64,000 nt of DNA from Leclercia adecarboxylata (GCF_023639785.1 NZ_CP098325.1:1364001-1428000), one strand, 5' to 3'; shown: positions 10,254-20,564, counted from the stretch's first letter. Numbers and translations are program-made. Notes: generated by a model not told the origin, from the letters alone.

Positions 10254-11241
10254 GGGCTTGCCCATTGTCAAAGCTGACGGTCACCGGCATCCCCTGACGC
10301 AGCGCGTCGTCGGCATCGGTGACGATAATGCGCAGGCGATAGACCAGATCGGTGCGCAGGTCCGGGGTTTCTACGGTTTTGGGCGTAAATTCGGCGGTAG
10401 GGGAGACGAAGCCGATTTTTCCATGGTACGGCTTGTCCGGACGGCCATCGGTGTACAGCAGCACCTCGCGTCCCGGTTTAGCCTCCCCGAGGCTGGCTTC
10501 GTTGACGTAGGCCCGCACCCACACCGGGCGGGTGAGCGACAGGGTCAGCACCGTGCTGCCGGCGTTCAGCATGCTGCCGGGCTCCACGGCGCGGGTCATC
10601 AGCGTGCCGTCAGCCGGGGCGACCAGCGTGGTGTCGTGCAGATCCAGCTCTGCCTGGGCCAGCTGGGCCTGAGCCTGTTCGAGGCTGGCTTTGGCCTGGG
10701 CGATATCCTGCTCGCGATTACCGGAGCGGTACTGACGCAGCTTGTCCTGGGACGATTTCAGGGTCGCCAGAGCCTGATCCCGCGAGGAGCGGGCGTTCTC
10801 CAGATCGTTGGCCGACACGGTGCGGCTTTTCCACAGCCCCTGCTGGCGATTGAAGAAGTTCTGCGCGTAGTTATAGGCGGCCTGCGCCTGTTTAACCGCG
10901 GCGGCGGCCTGGGCCACCTCTTCGTCACGGTAGCCCGCCTGCATCAAGTCGTATTGCGCCTGAGCCACGGCAACGCCTGCCCGGGCCTGCAACAGGGCGT
11001 TCTGGTAGGGGGCTTTATCCAGCTCGCCGAGCGTCTGCCCGGCGGTGATAGCATCGCCTTCATCCACATTCAGACCCGCCAGCCGTCCGCCAACGCGAAA
11101 GCTCATGTTGACGGTGCGGATATCGACGTTCCCGTACAGGGTCAGGGTGTTATCCTGCTTGCTCTGATACCACAGCCAGCCGCCGATACCGGCTGCCAGC
11201 ACAACCACCACGGCCACAATAATGGCGACAGGTTTCTTCAT
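10246..11241 (-). CDS. ybhG: HlyD-type membrane fusion protein YbhG
   Basis: This 331-residue periplasmic adaptor has an N-terminal membrane anchor (about 5-22), a lipoyl/barrel half near 35-65, a long Ala/Gln-rich coiled-coil hairpin at about 75-210, and a beta-barrel C-terminus. It is the adaptor partner of YbhFSR. The start overlaps the cecR stop by 4 bp (ATGA). The operon is expected to be derepressed when CecR is inactivated. Confidence 0.94.
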   Translation of the reverse strand: MKKPVAIIVAVVVVLAAGIGGWLWYQSKQDNTLTLYGNVDIRTVNMSFRVGGRLAGLNVDEGDAITAGQTLGELDKAPYQNALLQARAGVAVAQAQYDLMQAGYRDEEVAQAAAAVKQAQAAYNYAQNFFNRQQGLWKSRTVSANDLENARSSRDQALATLKSSQDKLRQYRSGNREQDIAQAKASLEQAQAQLAQAELDLHDTTLVAPADGTLMTRAVEPGSMLNAGSTVLTLSLTRPVWVRAYVNEASLGEAKPGREVLLYTDGRPDKPYHGKIGFVSPTAEFTPKTVETPDLRTDLVYRLRIIVTDADDALRQGMPVTVSFDNGQAHE

Positions 11242-11915
11242 GACTCCAGGCTCCTTTGCGTTAAGCCCTGCAGGATCAAATCGACGTGACAGGTGATGAC
11301 CTGGCTAATCTGCAGCGCTTTATCCTCATCAAATTCGGTCCAGCCGGTGCGTAACAGAATGGTTTCCCGCCCCAGGCGAAAGGCGAGCACTTCGCCCAGC
11401 AGGGCATGGGTATGCAAAATGGTCTGCGTATCGAGAGCGTCACGGCCGGTATAGGCTGCCACCAGCCGGGTCAGGTGGGAGTGCATCGGGGCGATCACCT
11501 GATCGTGCACCAGCTGATAGGCGGCGGAAGGCGAGAGCTGCTCCCGTGAGATAAACTTACTCAGGTTCAGCGTATCGTCATGGGTCAGCAGCTGAATCAT
11601 ATTGTTGCAGGCGTTGAGGATCAGCCCCCGGATGGCGGCGCGATCCGGTGCAGGCTCCGCCAGCAACGCGGTGGCCTCCTCCACGTGCGGGCGAAAGTGG
11701 CTGCCAATGAAGTCGGCGATCCACTGGGCGCAGGCGAGGTAGAGATCCTCTTTCGAGCCAAAGTAGTAGGTGATGGCAGCGATATTCTGCCCCGCCTGGG
11801 CGGCGATATCGCGGGTAGTAGCATGCAGCCCATATTCGCCAAACTGCGCCAGCGCAGCGGCGATTAACTGGCTTTTGGCCTGCTCGCCTTTAGTGGTGGT
11901 CGGGATCGGATTCAT
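11238..11915 (-). CDS. cecR: TetR-family transcriptional regulator CecR
   Basis: The N-terminal helix-turn-helix is clear at about residues 30-55 ([24 protein letters not shown]), followed by a helical ligand domain. The 225 residues are close to E. coli CecR (YbiH), which controls sensitivity to cefoperazone and chloramphenicol through ybhGFSR and rhlE. It heads the cecR-ybhGFSR operon and lies divergent to rhlE. A perfect 20-bp palindrome just upstream is the likely autoregulatory operator. The effector is unknown. Confidence 0.94.
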   Translation of the reverse strand: MNPIPTTTKGEQAKSQLIAAALAQFGEYGLHATTRDIAAQAGQNIAAITYYFGSKEDLYLACAQWIADFIGSHFRPHVEEATALLAEPAPDRAAIRGLILNACNNMIQLLTHDDTLNLSKFISREQLSPSAAYQLVHDQVIAPMHSHLTRLVAAYTGRDALDTQTILHTHALLGEVLAFRLGRETILLRTGWTEFDEDKALQISQVITCHVDLILQGLTQRSLES

Positions 11916-11929
11916 AGTGGCTTTGAAAA

Positions 11930-11949
11930 TTAATCAATCGATTGATTAA
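11930..11949. promoter_or_regulatory. CecR operator
   Basis: TTAATCAATCGATTGATTAA is a perfect 20-bp palindrome starting 15 bp upstream of the cecR ATG in the cecR-rhlE divergent gap. The size and position suit a TetR dimer. The rest of the gap up to rhlE (11950-12141) holds no second obvious copy. Confidence 0.8.
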
Positions 11950-12141
11950 GATTATGACTGTTTTTTGAGCTTGTCCAGTTATGTTGTCTGGTGAAATCGC
12001 CTCCGGCGGGATAATTTATGCGCCATGTCACAAAAGCTGCTACACTCCGCTGCTTCGCGACACCGTGGTTTTTGTCCTTCTTTTTGTCACTATCTCCCTG
12101 AAAACTACACCTGAAAATGGTCGGGGCGGTTCGGAGTTGTT

Positions 12142-13500
12142 ATGTCTTTTGATACCCTTGGCCTGAACCCGGAAATTCTGCGCGCTGTCGCTGAACAGGG
12201 TTACCGCGAACCTACCCCTATTCAACAGCAGGCCATTCCCGCCGTGCTGGCAGGCCGCGACCTGATGGCCAGCGCCCAGACCGGGACTGGTAAAACCGCT
12301 GGCTTTACCCTGCCGCTGCTGCAACGTCTGATCTCCAGCGAACCGCACGCGAAAGGCCGTCGCCCGGTGCGCGCCCTGATCCTGACCCCAACCCGTGAAC
12401 TGGCCGCCCAGGTGGGTGAGAACGTGCGTGAGTACAGCCGCTATCTCAACATCCGCTCGCTGGTGGTGTTTGGCGGGGTGAGCATCAACCCGCAGATGAT
12501 GAAACTGCGCGGTGGCGTGGACGTGCTGATCGCCACCCCGGGCCGTCTGCTGGATCTGGAACACCAGAACGCGGTTAAGCTCGATGGCGTGGAGATCCTG
12601 GTGCTCGATGAAGCCGACCGCATGCTCGACATGGGCTTTATCCACGATATTCGCCGCGTGCTGGCAAAACTGCCGGCCCGCCGCCAGAACCTGCTCTTCT
12701 CCGCCACCTTCTCCGACGAGATCAAAGGCCTGGCGGAAAAACTGCTGCACAACCCGCTGGAAGTCGAGGTGGCGCGCCGCAACACCGCCTCCGAGCAGGT
12801 GACCCAGCATGTCCATATGGTGGACAAAAAGCGCAAGCGCGAACTGCTCTCCCAGATGATTGGCGAAGGTAACTGGCAGCAGGTGCTGGTCTTTACCCGC
12901 ACCAAACACGGTGCGAACCACCTCGCAGAACAGCTGAATAAAGACGGGATCCGCAGCGCGGCCATCCACGGCAACAAGAGCCAGGGGGCCCGTACCCGCG
13001 CGCTGGCCGACTTTAAATCCGGCGATATCCGCGTGCTGGTGGCAACCGACATCGCCGCCCGCGGCCTGGATATTGAAGAGCTGCCGCACGTGGTGAACTA
13101 CGAGCTGCCAAACGTTCCGGAAGATTACGTTCACCGTATCGGCCGTACCGGTCGCGCGGCGGCCACGGGCGAAGCGCTGTCCCTGGTCTGCGTCGATGAA
13201 CTCAAACTGCTGCGCGACATCGAACGTCTGCTGAAAAAAGAGATCCCGCGTATTGCCCTCGACGGCTATGACGTAGATCCGTCCATCAAAGCCGAGCCGA
13301 TCCAGAACGGTCGTCAGGGCGGTCGTGGCCAGGGCGGTGGACGCGGGCAGGGCGGCGGCGGTCGCGGTCAGCAGCAGCCACGCCGTAGCGAAGGCGGCGC
13401 GCCGAAGGCCAGCAAGCCACCGCGTCGCGATGGTGACGCGAAACCGGCAGGTGAAGGCCAGCGCCGACGCCGTCCGCGCAAACCTGCCAGCGCGCAGTAA
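12142..13500 (+). CDS. rhlE: DEAD-box ATP-dependent RNA helicase RhlE
   Basis: All helicase motifs are present: Q motif [10 protein letters not shown] (25-34), Walker A AQTGTGKT (45-52), PTRELA, DEAD in [16 protein letters not shown] in [17 protein letters not shown], and HRIGRTGRA. The last about 70 residues form a Gly/Arg/Gln-rich RGG-like basic tail, typical of RhlE and used for RNA binding. The length of 452 is close to the 454 of E. coli. RhlE acts in ribosome maturation and RNA turnover. It is divergent from cecR and, in E. coli, within the CecR regulon. A strong terminator follows. Confidence 0.96.
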   Translation: MSFDTLGLNPEILRAVAEQGYREPTPIQQQAIPAVLAGRDLMASAQTGTGKTAGFTLPLLQRLISSEPHAKGRRPVRALILTPTRELAAQVGENVREYSRYLNIRSLVVFGGVSINPQMMKLRGGVDVLIATPGRLLDLEHQNAVKLDGVEILVLDEADRMLDMGFIHDIRRVLAKLPARRQNLLFSATFSDEIKGLAEKLLHNPLEVEVARRNTASEQVTQHVHMVDKKRKRELLSQMIGEGNWQQVLVFTRTKHGANHLAEQLNKDGIRSAAIHGNKSQGARTRALADFKSGDIRVLVATDIAARGLDIEELPHVVNYELPNVPEDYVHRIGRTGRAAATGEALSLVCVDELKLLRDIERLLKKEIPRIALDGYDVDPSIKAEPIQNGRQGGRGQGGGRGQGGGGRGQQQPRRSEGGAPKASKPPRRDGDAKPAGEGQRRRRPRKPASAQ

Positions 13501-13505
13501 TCTGG

Positions 13506-13536
13506 AAGCCCGGTCGTAAAGCCGGGCTTTTCTTTT
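13506..13536 (+). terminator. Rho-independent terminator of rhlE
   Basis: AAGCCCGG (13506-13513) pairs with CCGGGCTT (13522-13529) around an 8-base loop and runs into TTTCTTTT. It begins 5 bp after the rhlE stop. Confidence 0.9.
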
Positions 13537-13562
13537 GCGGCTCGCTGAAGAAAGTGCCACAA

Positions 13563-13582
13563 TAGTGGCTGTTTATACAGTA
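13563..13582 (+). promoter_or_regulatory. LexA (SOS) box of dinG
   Basis: TAGTGGCTGTTTATACAGTA matches the unusual E. coli dinG SOS operator (which reads TATTG in the first five bases) at 19 of 20 positions. The right half CAGTA is canonical and the left half (GTG instead of CTG) is degenerate. It ends 13 bp before the dinG ATG. Confidence 0.85.
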
Positions 13583-13595
13583 TTTCAGGTTCATC

Positions 13596-15773
13596 ATGGC
13601 TTTAACCGCCGCGCTGAAAGCGCAAATTGCCGCCTGGTATAAGGCGCTGCAACAGCAGATCCCCGACTTCATTCCCCGCGCACCGCAACGGCAGATGATT
13701 GCCGATGTGGCAAAAACGCTGGCCGGTGACGAGGGTCGACATCTGGCAATTGAAGCCCCGACCGGGGTGGGTAAAACCCTCTCCTACCTGATCCCCGGCA
13801 TCGCCATCGCCCGGGAGGAACAAAAGACGCTGGTGGTGAGCACCGCTAACGTCGCCCTGCAGGACCAGATCTACAGCAAAGACCTGCCCCTGCTGCGCAA
13901 GATTATCCCCGAGCTGCGCTTTACCGCTGCCTTCGGGCGCGGGCGCTACGTCTGCCCGCGCAACCTCGCCGCCCTCGCCAGCACCGAACCCACCCAGCAG
14001 GATCTGCTGGCATTTCTTGATGACGAACTGACCCCGAACAACAAGGCCGAGCAGGAGCAGTGCGCCCGGCTGAAGGCCGATCTCGACGGCTATAAATGGG
14101 ATGGCCTTCGCGATCATACCGATCAGGCTATCAGCGACGATCTGTGGCGCCGGCTCAGCACCGACAAGGCCAGCTGTCTGAACCGCAACTGCCACTACTA
14201 TCGTGAATGCCCGTTCTTTGTTGCCCGCCGCGAGATCCAGGAAGCGGAAGTGGTGGTCGCCAACCACGCCTTGGTGATGGCGGCGATGGAGAGTGAAGCC
14301 GTACTCCCGGACCCGAAAAACCTGCTGCTGGTGCTGGATGAAGGCCATCACCTGCCGGACGTCGCCCGCGATGCGCTGGAGATGAGCGCCGAAATCACCG
14401 CGCCCTGGTTCCGCCTGCAGCTGGATCTGTTCTGCAAGCTGGTGGCCACCTGCATGGATCAGTTCCGCCCGAAGACCATTCCGCCGCTGGCGATCCCGGA
14501 GCGGCTGAGCGAGCACTGCGAAACCATTTACACCCACATCGCCTCGCTGAATAACATTCTTAATCTCTATCTTCCTTCCGGTCAGGAGGCGGAGCACCGC
14601 TTTGAGATGGGCGAGCTGCCGGATGAGATCATGTCGCTCTGCCGCGAGCTGGCGCAGCTTATCGAAAAACTGCGTGGGCTGGCGGAGCTGTTTTTGAACG
14701 ATCTCAGCGAGAAAACCGGCACGCATGACGTGGTGCGGGTCCACCGGGTGCTGCTGCAGATGAACCGCGCCCTGGGCATGTTTGAAGGGCAGAGTAAGCT
14801 GTGGCGGCTGGCGTCCATGGCCCAGGCGTCCGGCGCGCCGGTCACCAAGTGGGTAACGCGGGAAGTGAGGGAGGGGCAGGTGCACCTCTTCTTCCACTGC
14901 GCCGGGATCCGCGTCAGCGATCAGCTGGAGAAGCTGCTCTGGCGCAGCGTCCCGCATGTGGTGGTCACCTCCGCCACGCTGCGTTCGCTGAACAGCTTCT
15001 CGCGACTGCAGGAGATGAGCGGCCTGAAAGAGAAAGCGGGCGATCGCTTTGTGGCGCTTGATTCCCCGTTCAACCACTGCGAGCAGGGCAAGCTGGTGAT
15101 CCCCCGGATGCAGTATGAGCCGCTGATCGACAACGAGGAGCAGCACCTGGCCGAAATGGCCGCCTACTTTCGCGAACAGCTCGAGAGCAAAAAATATCCC
15201 GGCATGCTGGTGCTGTTCGCCAGCGCCCGGGCGATGAATCTGTTTTTAACCTTCGTCACCGACCTGCGCCTGCTCCTGCTGGTGCAGGGGGATCAGCCCC
15301 GCTACCGGCTGGTGGAGCTACACCGTAAACGCATTGAGGCCGGGGAGCGCAGCGTGCTGGTGGGGCTCCAGTCCTTTGCCGAAGGGCTGGATCTGAAGGG
15401 GGATTTCCTGACTCAGGTGCATATCCACAAGATCGCTTTTCCGCCAATCGACAGCCCGGTGGTGCTCACCGAGGGCGAGTGGCTGAAAAGCCTCAACCGC
15501 TTCCCGTTTGAAGTGCAGAGCCTGCCCGCGGCATCATTCAACCTGATCCAGCAGGTCGGGCGCCTTATCCGCAGCCACAGCTGCTGGGGCGAAGTGGTGA
15601 TCTACGACAAACGTCTGCTGACCAAAAATTACGGTAAACGGCTGTTGAACGCGCTGCCGGTTTTCCCCATCGAACAGCCGGAGGTTCCCGAAGTGAAAAA
15701 AAGCCCGGCTAAACTGGCCGCCGGGCGCAAGAAAAGCATCCATGCTAAGAGGCGCGGTCCTAATGGTAAGTGA
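13596..15773 (+). CDS. dinG: ATP-dependent DNA helicase DinG (Fe-S, XPD-like)
   Basis: DinG is a 5'-3' SF2 helicase that unwinds R-loops, D-loops and G4 DNA after DNA damage. Walker A APTGVGKT lies at residues 54-61, the four Fe-S cysteines at C120, C194, C199 and C205 exactly as in E. coli, and the DEAH-type box reads DEGH at 248-251. The 725-residue length slightly exceeds the 716 of E. coli, with extra Lys/Arg residues at the C-terminus. A LexA box precedes the ATG. In E. coli ybiB follows directly; here a fimbrial operon on the other strand intervenes and the last 14 bp overlap its terminal gene. Confidence 0.96.
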   Translation: MALTAALKAQIAAWYKALQQQIPDFIPRAPQRQMIADVAKTLAGDEGRHLAIEAPTGVGKTLSYLIPGIAIAREEQKTLVVSTANVALQDQIYSKDLPLLRKIIPELRFTAAFGRGRYVCPRNLAALASTEPTQQDLLAFLDDELTPNNKAEQEQCARLKADLDGYKWDGLRDHTDQAISDDLWRRLSTDKASCLNRNCHYYRECPFFVARREIQEAEVVVANHALVMAAMESEAVLPDPKNLLLVLDEGHHLPDVARDALEMSAEITAPWFRLQLDLFCKLVATCMDQFRPKTIPPLAIPERLSEHCETIYTHIASLNNILNLYLPSGQEAEHRFEMGELPDEIMSLCRELAQLIEKLRGLAELFLNDLSEKTGTHDVVRVHRVLLQMNRALGMFEGQSKLWRLASMAQASGAPVTKWVTREVREGQVHLFFHCAGIRVSDQLEKLLWRSVPHVVVTSATLRSLNSFSRLQEMSGLKEKAGDRFVALDSPFNHCEQGKLVIPRMQYEPLIDNEEQHLAEMAAYFREQLESKKYPGMLVLFASARAMNLFLTFVTDLRLLLLVQGDQPRYRLVELHRKRIEAGERSVLVGLQSFAEGLDLKGDFLTQVHIHKIAFPPIDSPVVLTEGEWLKSLNRFPFEVQSLPAASFNLIQQVGRLIRSHSCWGEVVIYDKRLLTKNYGKRLLNALPVFPIEQPEVPEVKKSPAKLAAGRKKSIHAKRRGPNGK

Positions 15774-16260
15774 AGGTAATCTGCACCACGCTGGTAAACT
15801 GCCCCGCGCTGACGGGGGTTTGCGACACGTAGTAGCGCGCCGCCATCGGGAAATCTGCGGTATGGGTTACGGGGTCGATCACCGCATTAAAGCGCGCTTC
15901 CGGGGCCAGGATGATGGAGTCGGTGCGATCCGCCAGCTCCAGGGCCAGTCCTTTTGCCGTACCGGTATTGGCAAATTTGAACGGGTGAATTTTGTCGCGC
16001 TGGCCTTCCACCTGGATGGTCGCCATGGCCAGGCTTGTCGGGCAATTCGACAGGGTGATATCAAATTTTTTCCACACCCCGACGTCGCCCACGCTCTTAA
16101 AATCGCTGCTGACGGCCTGACCCAGATCGATCATTTTGTTCTGGCTGGCGCTGTCCAGCTGGCAGGCAGTGTCGTAAATATTACCCTCAATACTGAGCGA
16201 CACATCGGTGGCGAGGGCAGGGACGCTGGCGAGCAGCATTAACAGGGCGACGTATTTCAT
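15760..16260 (-). CDS. Minor fimbrial subunit (FimA/LpfE/SfmF-like)
   Basis: This 166-residue exported pilin begins with a signal peptide (MKYVALLMLLASVPALA, cleavage before TDVSLS), then a short donor strand and an Ig-like pilin domain with one cysteine pair (DTACQL and LSNCPT). It ends in the pilin beta-zipper FTSVVQITFTYH. The ATG at 16260 is preceded by GAGGAC; an upstream TTG in frame overlaps the adhesin stop. It is the last gene of the fimbrial operon and is probably a tip-fibrillum or terminator subunit. The stop overlaps dinG by 14 bp. Confidence 0.85.
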   Translation of the reverse strand: MKYVALLMLLASVPALATDVSLSIEGNIYDTACQLDSASQNKMIDLGQAVSSDFKSVGDVGVWKKFDITLSNCPTSLAMATIQVEGQRDKIHPFKFANTGTAKGLALELADRTDSIILAPEARFNAVIDPVTHTADFPMAARYYVSQTPVSAGQFTSVVQITFTYH

Positions 16261-16271
16261 CGGAGTCCTCT

Positions 16272-17258
16272 TCAACGGTATTCGATGTCGATGGTGGCGA
16301 CGACGTTGGCTTTGCCGGCTGTGACTTGATCGCTGAACTGGTAATACTGCACCAGGAAAGGCAGGCTGAATGGCTGATTGGGCGTGGTCTGATCCCCGAA
16401 CGGGATCGGATAGTTGTAGCGCAATGCCACGCCGCCCACCTCCATTCTAACACCCACCCCGGTGGCGCTGTCGCTGCCGGGAACCAGGTTCAGCGCATCG
16501 TCACCCATGCCAATGTTCGTTGCCCCATTGGGGCTGGTGATTTGGGCGGTCATCGTTACCGTGTCGTTACAGGTGGCGTTCAGACTGAAGGTTTTCCAGC
16601 CGGTGGAACTCCCCACATGGGTGAACTGACTCACCGGGAAGTCGCCCAGGGTAACGAGCAGGCTGGATTGATCCACCGAGCAGGTTGTCGCCTTAAGCGC
16701 CAGATTGCCGCCATAGCGCACGGCATTCAGATGGCCCAGCTGTTCATCGGGATAGATCCCCAGAGACCAGATACCGTTGCGTATTGTCATCGTCTGCTGG
16801 CTGGCGGTGTTCGCCGTTTTGACCAGTTGCAGGATCAGGGGCACATCAAAGCTGCCGGAGCCGTCATTGCTGACGTAGCCCAGGGGCGTACTTCTGCTGT
16901 CGCAGTGGGCGGCGCGGCCGCGCACCGGCTGCCCGGCGCTATTCAGCAGTTCGATGCCAATCCCCTCCACGCCGGTACGGTACACCCCCGGCATGCCCGG
17001 CACCTCTTCCCCTTCACCCAGATGGCAGGCGGTGATAGGTTTCCCGCTGTCGGCAGCGTCGCAGGTGCCTTTCACCCTGTGCGAGCGGGCAGAGCCGGGG
17101 ATCGCATTGCCGACGGCCAGGGTGTCAGGCACCGTCAGCGTGCCCGGCGTAGCGTTCCAGGGCAGATCTGCTGTGGTACAGGCCGCTTTCGCCTGTGGCA
17201 TAAACAGCCACAGCGCGATGAACAGGGCCAGCACACCGCTATAACGCAGTGGTTTCAT
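16272..17258 (-). CDS. Fimbrial tip adhesin, two-domain (FimH/LpfD-like)
   Basis: This 328-residue protein has a signal peptide ending AKA at residue 25, an N-terminal domain with several cysteines (ACTT, GTCD, ACHLG, HCDS) up to about residue 160, and a C-terminal pilin domain (from about TTCSVDQ) ending in ANVVATIDIEYR. That architecture is the tip adhesin of chaperone-usher pili. The receptor cannot be inferred; the N-terminal domain is not recognisably FimH-like in the mannose-binding residues. It follows the usher after 19 bp with a strong GAGGAGAG site. Confidence 0.86.
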   Translation of the reverse strand: MKPLRYSGVLALFIALWLFMPQAKAACTTADLPWNATPGTLTVPDTLAVGNAIPGSARSHRVKGTCDAADSGKPITACHLGEGEEVPGMPGVYRTGVEGIGIELLNSAGQPVRGRAAHCDSRSTPLGYVSNDGSGSFDVPLILQLVKTANTASQQTMTIRNGIWSLGIYPDEQLGHLNAVRYGGNLALKATTCSVDQSSLLVTLGDFPVSQFTHVGSSTGWKTFSLNATCNDTVTMTAQITSPNGATNIGMGDDALNLVPGSDSATGVGVRMEVGGVALRYNYPIPFGDQTTPNQPFSLPFLVQYYQFSDQVTAGKANVVATIDIEYR

Positions 17259-17277
17259 CTTCTCTCCTCGCCGTCAT

Positions 17278-19818
17278 TCAGACACATTGTGCGGTGGCAT
17301 TTACCACCGGATCGCGGGTATGGGACGGCAACTGATAATGGGCAGAGCAGTGGGCGCTGGCGCCTTTGCCCCAGCTGACGTTAACCGTGCCGCGGTTGTG
17401 CATCCCGGTCAGGTAGACCTGCCCGCCGTCGCCGACAATAAACTCACCGCTGTCATGCGCCTGGGCGGCGGTGGCGCCAAACGGCACCGGACGCCCATCG
17501 GGCCGGGTAAGGGTCAGCAGCACCCGGCTGCCAACGCGGGTATCAAAGCTGGCACGCACCACCGCGCCCCGGGTGGGGGTCACCACTTTCGTTGCCTGAC
17601 TGACGTCCGCCCCTGTGGGCAGGCTTTCAGTATCCAGCGTGACGGTATTGTGATGGTAGGGCGTGACGTAAGGCACGATGGCGTAGCCGCGATAGTCGGT
17701 GTTGACCCCGGTCTCGTTGTCGACCCCGGTTCCGCTGGCCCCCGGAGCCTCCACCAGCGCGACGGTATCGCCCATGGGCTGGCCGAAGGTGACGCCGTGC
17801 GCATGGGCTATCACGCTGCCCTGCACGCCGACATTGAGCTGGTGCTGCTGGTTATCCTGGGAATACCCCGCCGTCATCTCGCCGTAGGTGGCTTTATAGT
17901 CGGTGGTCAGGTTGCTGCTGTAACCGCTGGACTGGCTGTGGCCCTGCTGCACGCCCCAGCTAAGGTTGTTATGGGCAAGCGCGGTGCCGTTCAGGCCGAC
18001 GCTCTGGGTGGTGTCATGTTTGCTGCTGTTCAGGGTGTAATTCACCCAGGTATTTTTCAGCCAGCGATCCAGCGGCACCGAGACGTTCAGGCCGATAGTC
18101 TGTTCGTTTTGCCGCTCGTCGTCGTCCTCGTTGTCCTGGGTATTCTTGCTCAGGCCGTAATTAAGGCCATAGCTGATGCCGTGCCAGCTGCCGTTGTAAC
18201 CCAGGGTGAGGGAGGTCATGCCCTGGTCGCTGTGCCAGTAGTTTTCTTTCACCAGACTCAGCGTCAGCGAGCCCAGCGACCCGCCCAGGGACTGATCGAG
18301 GGTGGCCTCCTGACGACTGCGCCGCCCGTCGGGAGGCGTCCAGTCATCATCCCGGGTGTGGGAGTTCATGACATCCGACATCGTGGCAAACCCGTCGCTG
18401 CTGTAGCGATAACCGGCCAGCGATAAGTGGGTGCCGGTGGTGACAACGTCTTTGCTGTAGCGCACCCGCCAGGCGCGGCCATGGGTAGTTTTTTCGCCCT
18501 GCAGGCGCGATTTCGCTGCGGTCACATCCACCGAAAATGCGCCAAGGTCGCCGATGTTTTTTCCGGAGCCGAGCGCCAGGGCATCGTAATACTGGCTGGT
18601 CTGGATGCCGCCATAGAGGGTGATATCGTGCGGCAGGCCGTAGATCCCGGTGCCCTGCAGGAACGGCGTTTTCTCCACGCTGTCGTCATAGCTGCGATAG
18701 CGCCCGCCGGTCAGGCTGTATTTGAACCGTCCTTCACGCTGCAACACCGGCACCGAGGCGTAAGGCACGATAAAGTGCTGCTCGCTGCCGTCGGTCTCTT
18801 TCACCGTAACGTTCAGATCCCCGCTGCCCCCGGTGGGGTAGAGATCGTTAATCTCAAAGGCGCCGGGGGCGACATAGTTCTGATAGATCACGTATCCGTT
18901 CTGGCGAACCACCACCTGCGCATTGCTGTGCGCCACGCCGCGAACGCGCGGCGCAAAGCCTTTCATGCTGTCCGGTAACATGTCGTCATCCGACGCAATC
19001 TGCGCCCCGGTGAACGACAGGCTGTCGAACACGTCTGAGGGGGTGGAGCTTTGCCCAAGGGTCACGACGCTGCCCAGCGACAGGATGTTGCGCTGCGCAT
19101 AGCTGTACACCGACGAGAAATCCCGCTGCGTCGAGTCATCGTCCCGGGTCTGGCTCCAGGTGGAGTAGTTGCGCAGCCGCCAGGCCCCCAGATTCACCCC
19201 CGGGCGCAGGTTCAGGTATTCGTTACGCTGATGGCCCCCGCCATCACCCCGGCTGTGCGTATCCCCGGCGGAGTAGCTGTAGTTCAGCAGAAACGCGTTA
19301 ATCCCATTGTCCATCTCTTCCGGTGGCACATACCCATGAGGAACCGGGATGATGGCCGCCTGCGGAATGCTCAGCAGCAGCTGCTGGTGGCCGGGGCGGA
19401 AAGTGGCGCTGGCGTCAGGTAACCCAGAGAGATCGACACAGTCATCACCTTTGGGGGCGCTGAATTTATCGCTCTGGATACCCAGGCTTTTGAGGGAGTC
19501 TACGGACAGACAGGGCTGGAGGATGTCCTCATTTTTGGCCGACTTTTGCAGCTTAAAGGCGATGTTTTTATTGGCAACCTTGTTGTTATTGACATAGACA
19601 TCCACCTGATAGTCCCCCGGCGCGATACCCGGGCCAGACTCGTACAGCGAGAGGTCGGGTTTACCCTGATCGGGGGCGTCGATGTCGAGCATCGCCGGGT
19701 TAAAGTAATCCTCCGCCAGCACCTGCTGCACCCCGAAGGCCAGCGCCACGCAGCCCAGCGCAATACGCAGGCCGCGGGCGTAGTTACGTGGCGCTTTGGT
19801 TGTATAGTCCCAGGGCAT
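17278..19818 (-). CDS. Fimbrial outer membrane usher (FimD/LpfC-like)
   Basis: The 846-residue usher assembles and secretes the pilus through the outer membrane. A signal peptide ends near VLAEDYF (about residue 35), followed by the N-terminal chaperone-binding domain (FNPAMLD...PDLSLYE), a beta-barrel with plug, and two C-terminal domains with a cysteine pair (HCSAHYQL and the terminal AQCV). Family motifs such as PGAFEINDLYPTGGSGDL are intact. It starts 14 bp after the chaperone stop. There is no frameshift, so the system looks functional. Confidence 0.94.
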   Translation of the reverse strand: MPWDYTTKAPRNYARGLRIALGCVALAFGVQQVLAEDYFNPAMLDIDAPDQGKPDLSLYESGPGIAPGDYQVDVYVNNNKVANKNIAFKLQKSAKNEDILQPCLSVDSLKSLGIQSDKFSAPKGDDCVDLSGLPDASATFRPGHQQLLLSIPQAAIIPVPHGYVPPEEMDNGINAFLLNYSYSAGDTHSRGDGGGHQRNEYLNLRPGVNLGAWRLRNYSTWSQTRDDDSTQRDFSSVYSYAQRNILSLGSVVTLGQSSTPSDVFDSLSFTGAQIASDDDMLPDSMKGFAPRVRGVAHSNAQVVVRQNGYVIYQNYVAPGAFEINDLYPTGGSGDLNVTVKETDGSEQHFIVPYASVPVLQREGRFKYSLTGGRYRSYDDSVEKTPFLQGTGIYGLPHDITLYGGIQTSQYYDALALGSGKNIGDLGAFSVDVTAAKSRLQGEKTTHGRAWRVRYSKDVVTTGTHLSLAGYRYSSDGFATMSDVMNSHTRDDDWTPPDGRRSRQEATLDQSLGGSLGSLTLSLVKENYWHSDQGMTSLTLGYNGSWHGISYGLNYGLSKNTQDNEDDDERQNEQTIGLNVSVPLDRWLKNTWVNYTLNSSKHDTTQSVGLNGTALAHNNLSWGVQQGHSQSSGYSSNLTTDYKATYGEMTAGYSQDNQQHQLNVGVQGSVIAHAHGVTFGQPMGDTVALVEAPGASGTGVDNETGVNTDYRGYAIVPYVTPYHHNTVTLDTESLPTGADVSQATKVVTPTRGAVVRASFDTRVGSRVLLTLTRPDGRPVPFGATAAQAHDSGEFIVGDGGQVYLTGMHNRGTVNVSWGKGASAHCSAHYQLPSHTRDPVVNATAQCV

Positions 19819-19832
19819 GGCGGTTCCGGCGG

Positions 19833-20507
19833 TTACTGCAGGCTGGCAGACCAGGCGCGGCTCACCGCACCATAATCGTTAATGATTTTCCAGCTGACGC
19901 GGGTGCCGTTGATCCCACCCGGCACGGCGAAATGCGCGTCGCTGTCGGGCGCAACCCAGCTGATGTCGTCGATGTCTTTACCGCCAACGGTGATCTGCTG
20001 GAAGTTCATATAAAACGGCGTCGGGTTGCTCACCACCAGACTGTTGCCCTCTTTGTGCCAGCGCAGTTTATCCGCAACCTCTTCTGGTTTACCGGATATC
20101 CCCGCCGGGCGGTAGATCAGCTTGATGCGCGTTTTGATGGCGATTTGCAGGGTGTTGGTGTTCTCGTGATGCGCGGTAGAGGGAATCGATTTGATATTCA
20201 GCCAGTAGAGCGATTCGCGATCGCCCGGCAGATTGCCGCCGGTGTGCACCACGCGCAGGACATTGTCCTGGCGGCCATCCAGACGGAACAGCGGCGGGGT
20301 GATCAGAAACGGCGCTTTTTCCCGGGTATGATCCTGGCTCTCTACCCAGGATTGCACCAGGTAGTCGAGGTTATCGGGGTTGGAAATGCCCAGCGACGCT
20401 TCTTTTTTATCTCCCTGATAAATTAAACGGGTTCCTTCGATAATGACCCCGGCGTGAGCGGCGGAAGTCATTAACAACAGGGAGGCGATCAAAACAGATT
20501 TACGCAT
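19833..20507 (-). CDS. Periplasmic pilus chaperone (FimC/LpfB-like)
   Basis: This 224-residue PapD-superfamily chaperone has a signal peptide (MRKSVLIASLLLMTSAAHA) and a first Ig domain with the G1 strand and subunit-anchoring lysine region (LQIAIKTRIKLIYRP). The family signature SLYWLNIKSIP is present, as is the conserved arginine early in the mature chain (EGTRLIYQGD). It delivers pilins by donor-strand complementation. It follows the major pilin after a hairpin, so its expression is probably lower than that of the pilin. Confidence 0.93.
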   Translation of the reverse strand: MRKSVLIASLLLMTSAAHAGVIIEGTRLIYQGDKKEASLGISNPDNLDYLVQSWVESQDHTREKAPFLITPPLFRLDGRQDNVLRVVHTGGNLPGDRESLYWLNIKSIPSTAHHENTNTLQIAIKTRIKLIYRPAGISGKPEEVADKLRWHKEGNSLVVSNPTPFYMNFQQITVGGKDIDDISWVAPDSDAHFAVPGGINGTRVSWKIINDYGAVSRAWSASLQ

Positions 20508-20533
20508 GAGGGGACTCTGAAGTAAACAGCACG

Positions 20534-20557
20534 GCGCCTGGCCGCATGACCAGGCGC
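20534..20557 (-). terminator. Intra-operon hairpin between major pilin and chaperone
   Basis: GCGCCTGG and CCAGGCGC form a perfect 8-bp stem with an 8-base loop just after the major pilin stop. No clean T-run follows on the minus strand (GTGCTGTTTACTTC). It is probably a partial terminator or mRNA-stabilising stem giving excess pilin over chaperone and usher; this reading is inference. Confidence 0.6.
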
Positions 20558-20564
20558 GGGTGGA

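Noticed and set aside
12040..13560. A 506-codon minus-strand frame opposite rhlE
   Set aside because: It mirrors rhlE codon structure, crosses the cecR-rhlE gap and a terminator, and resembles no known domain.
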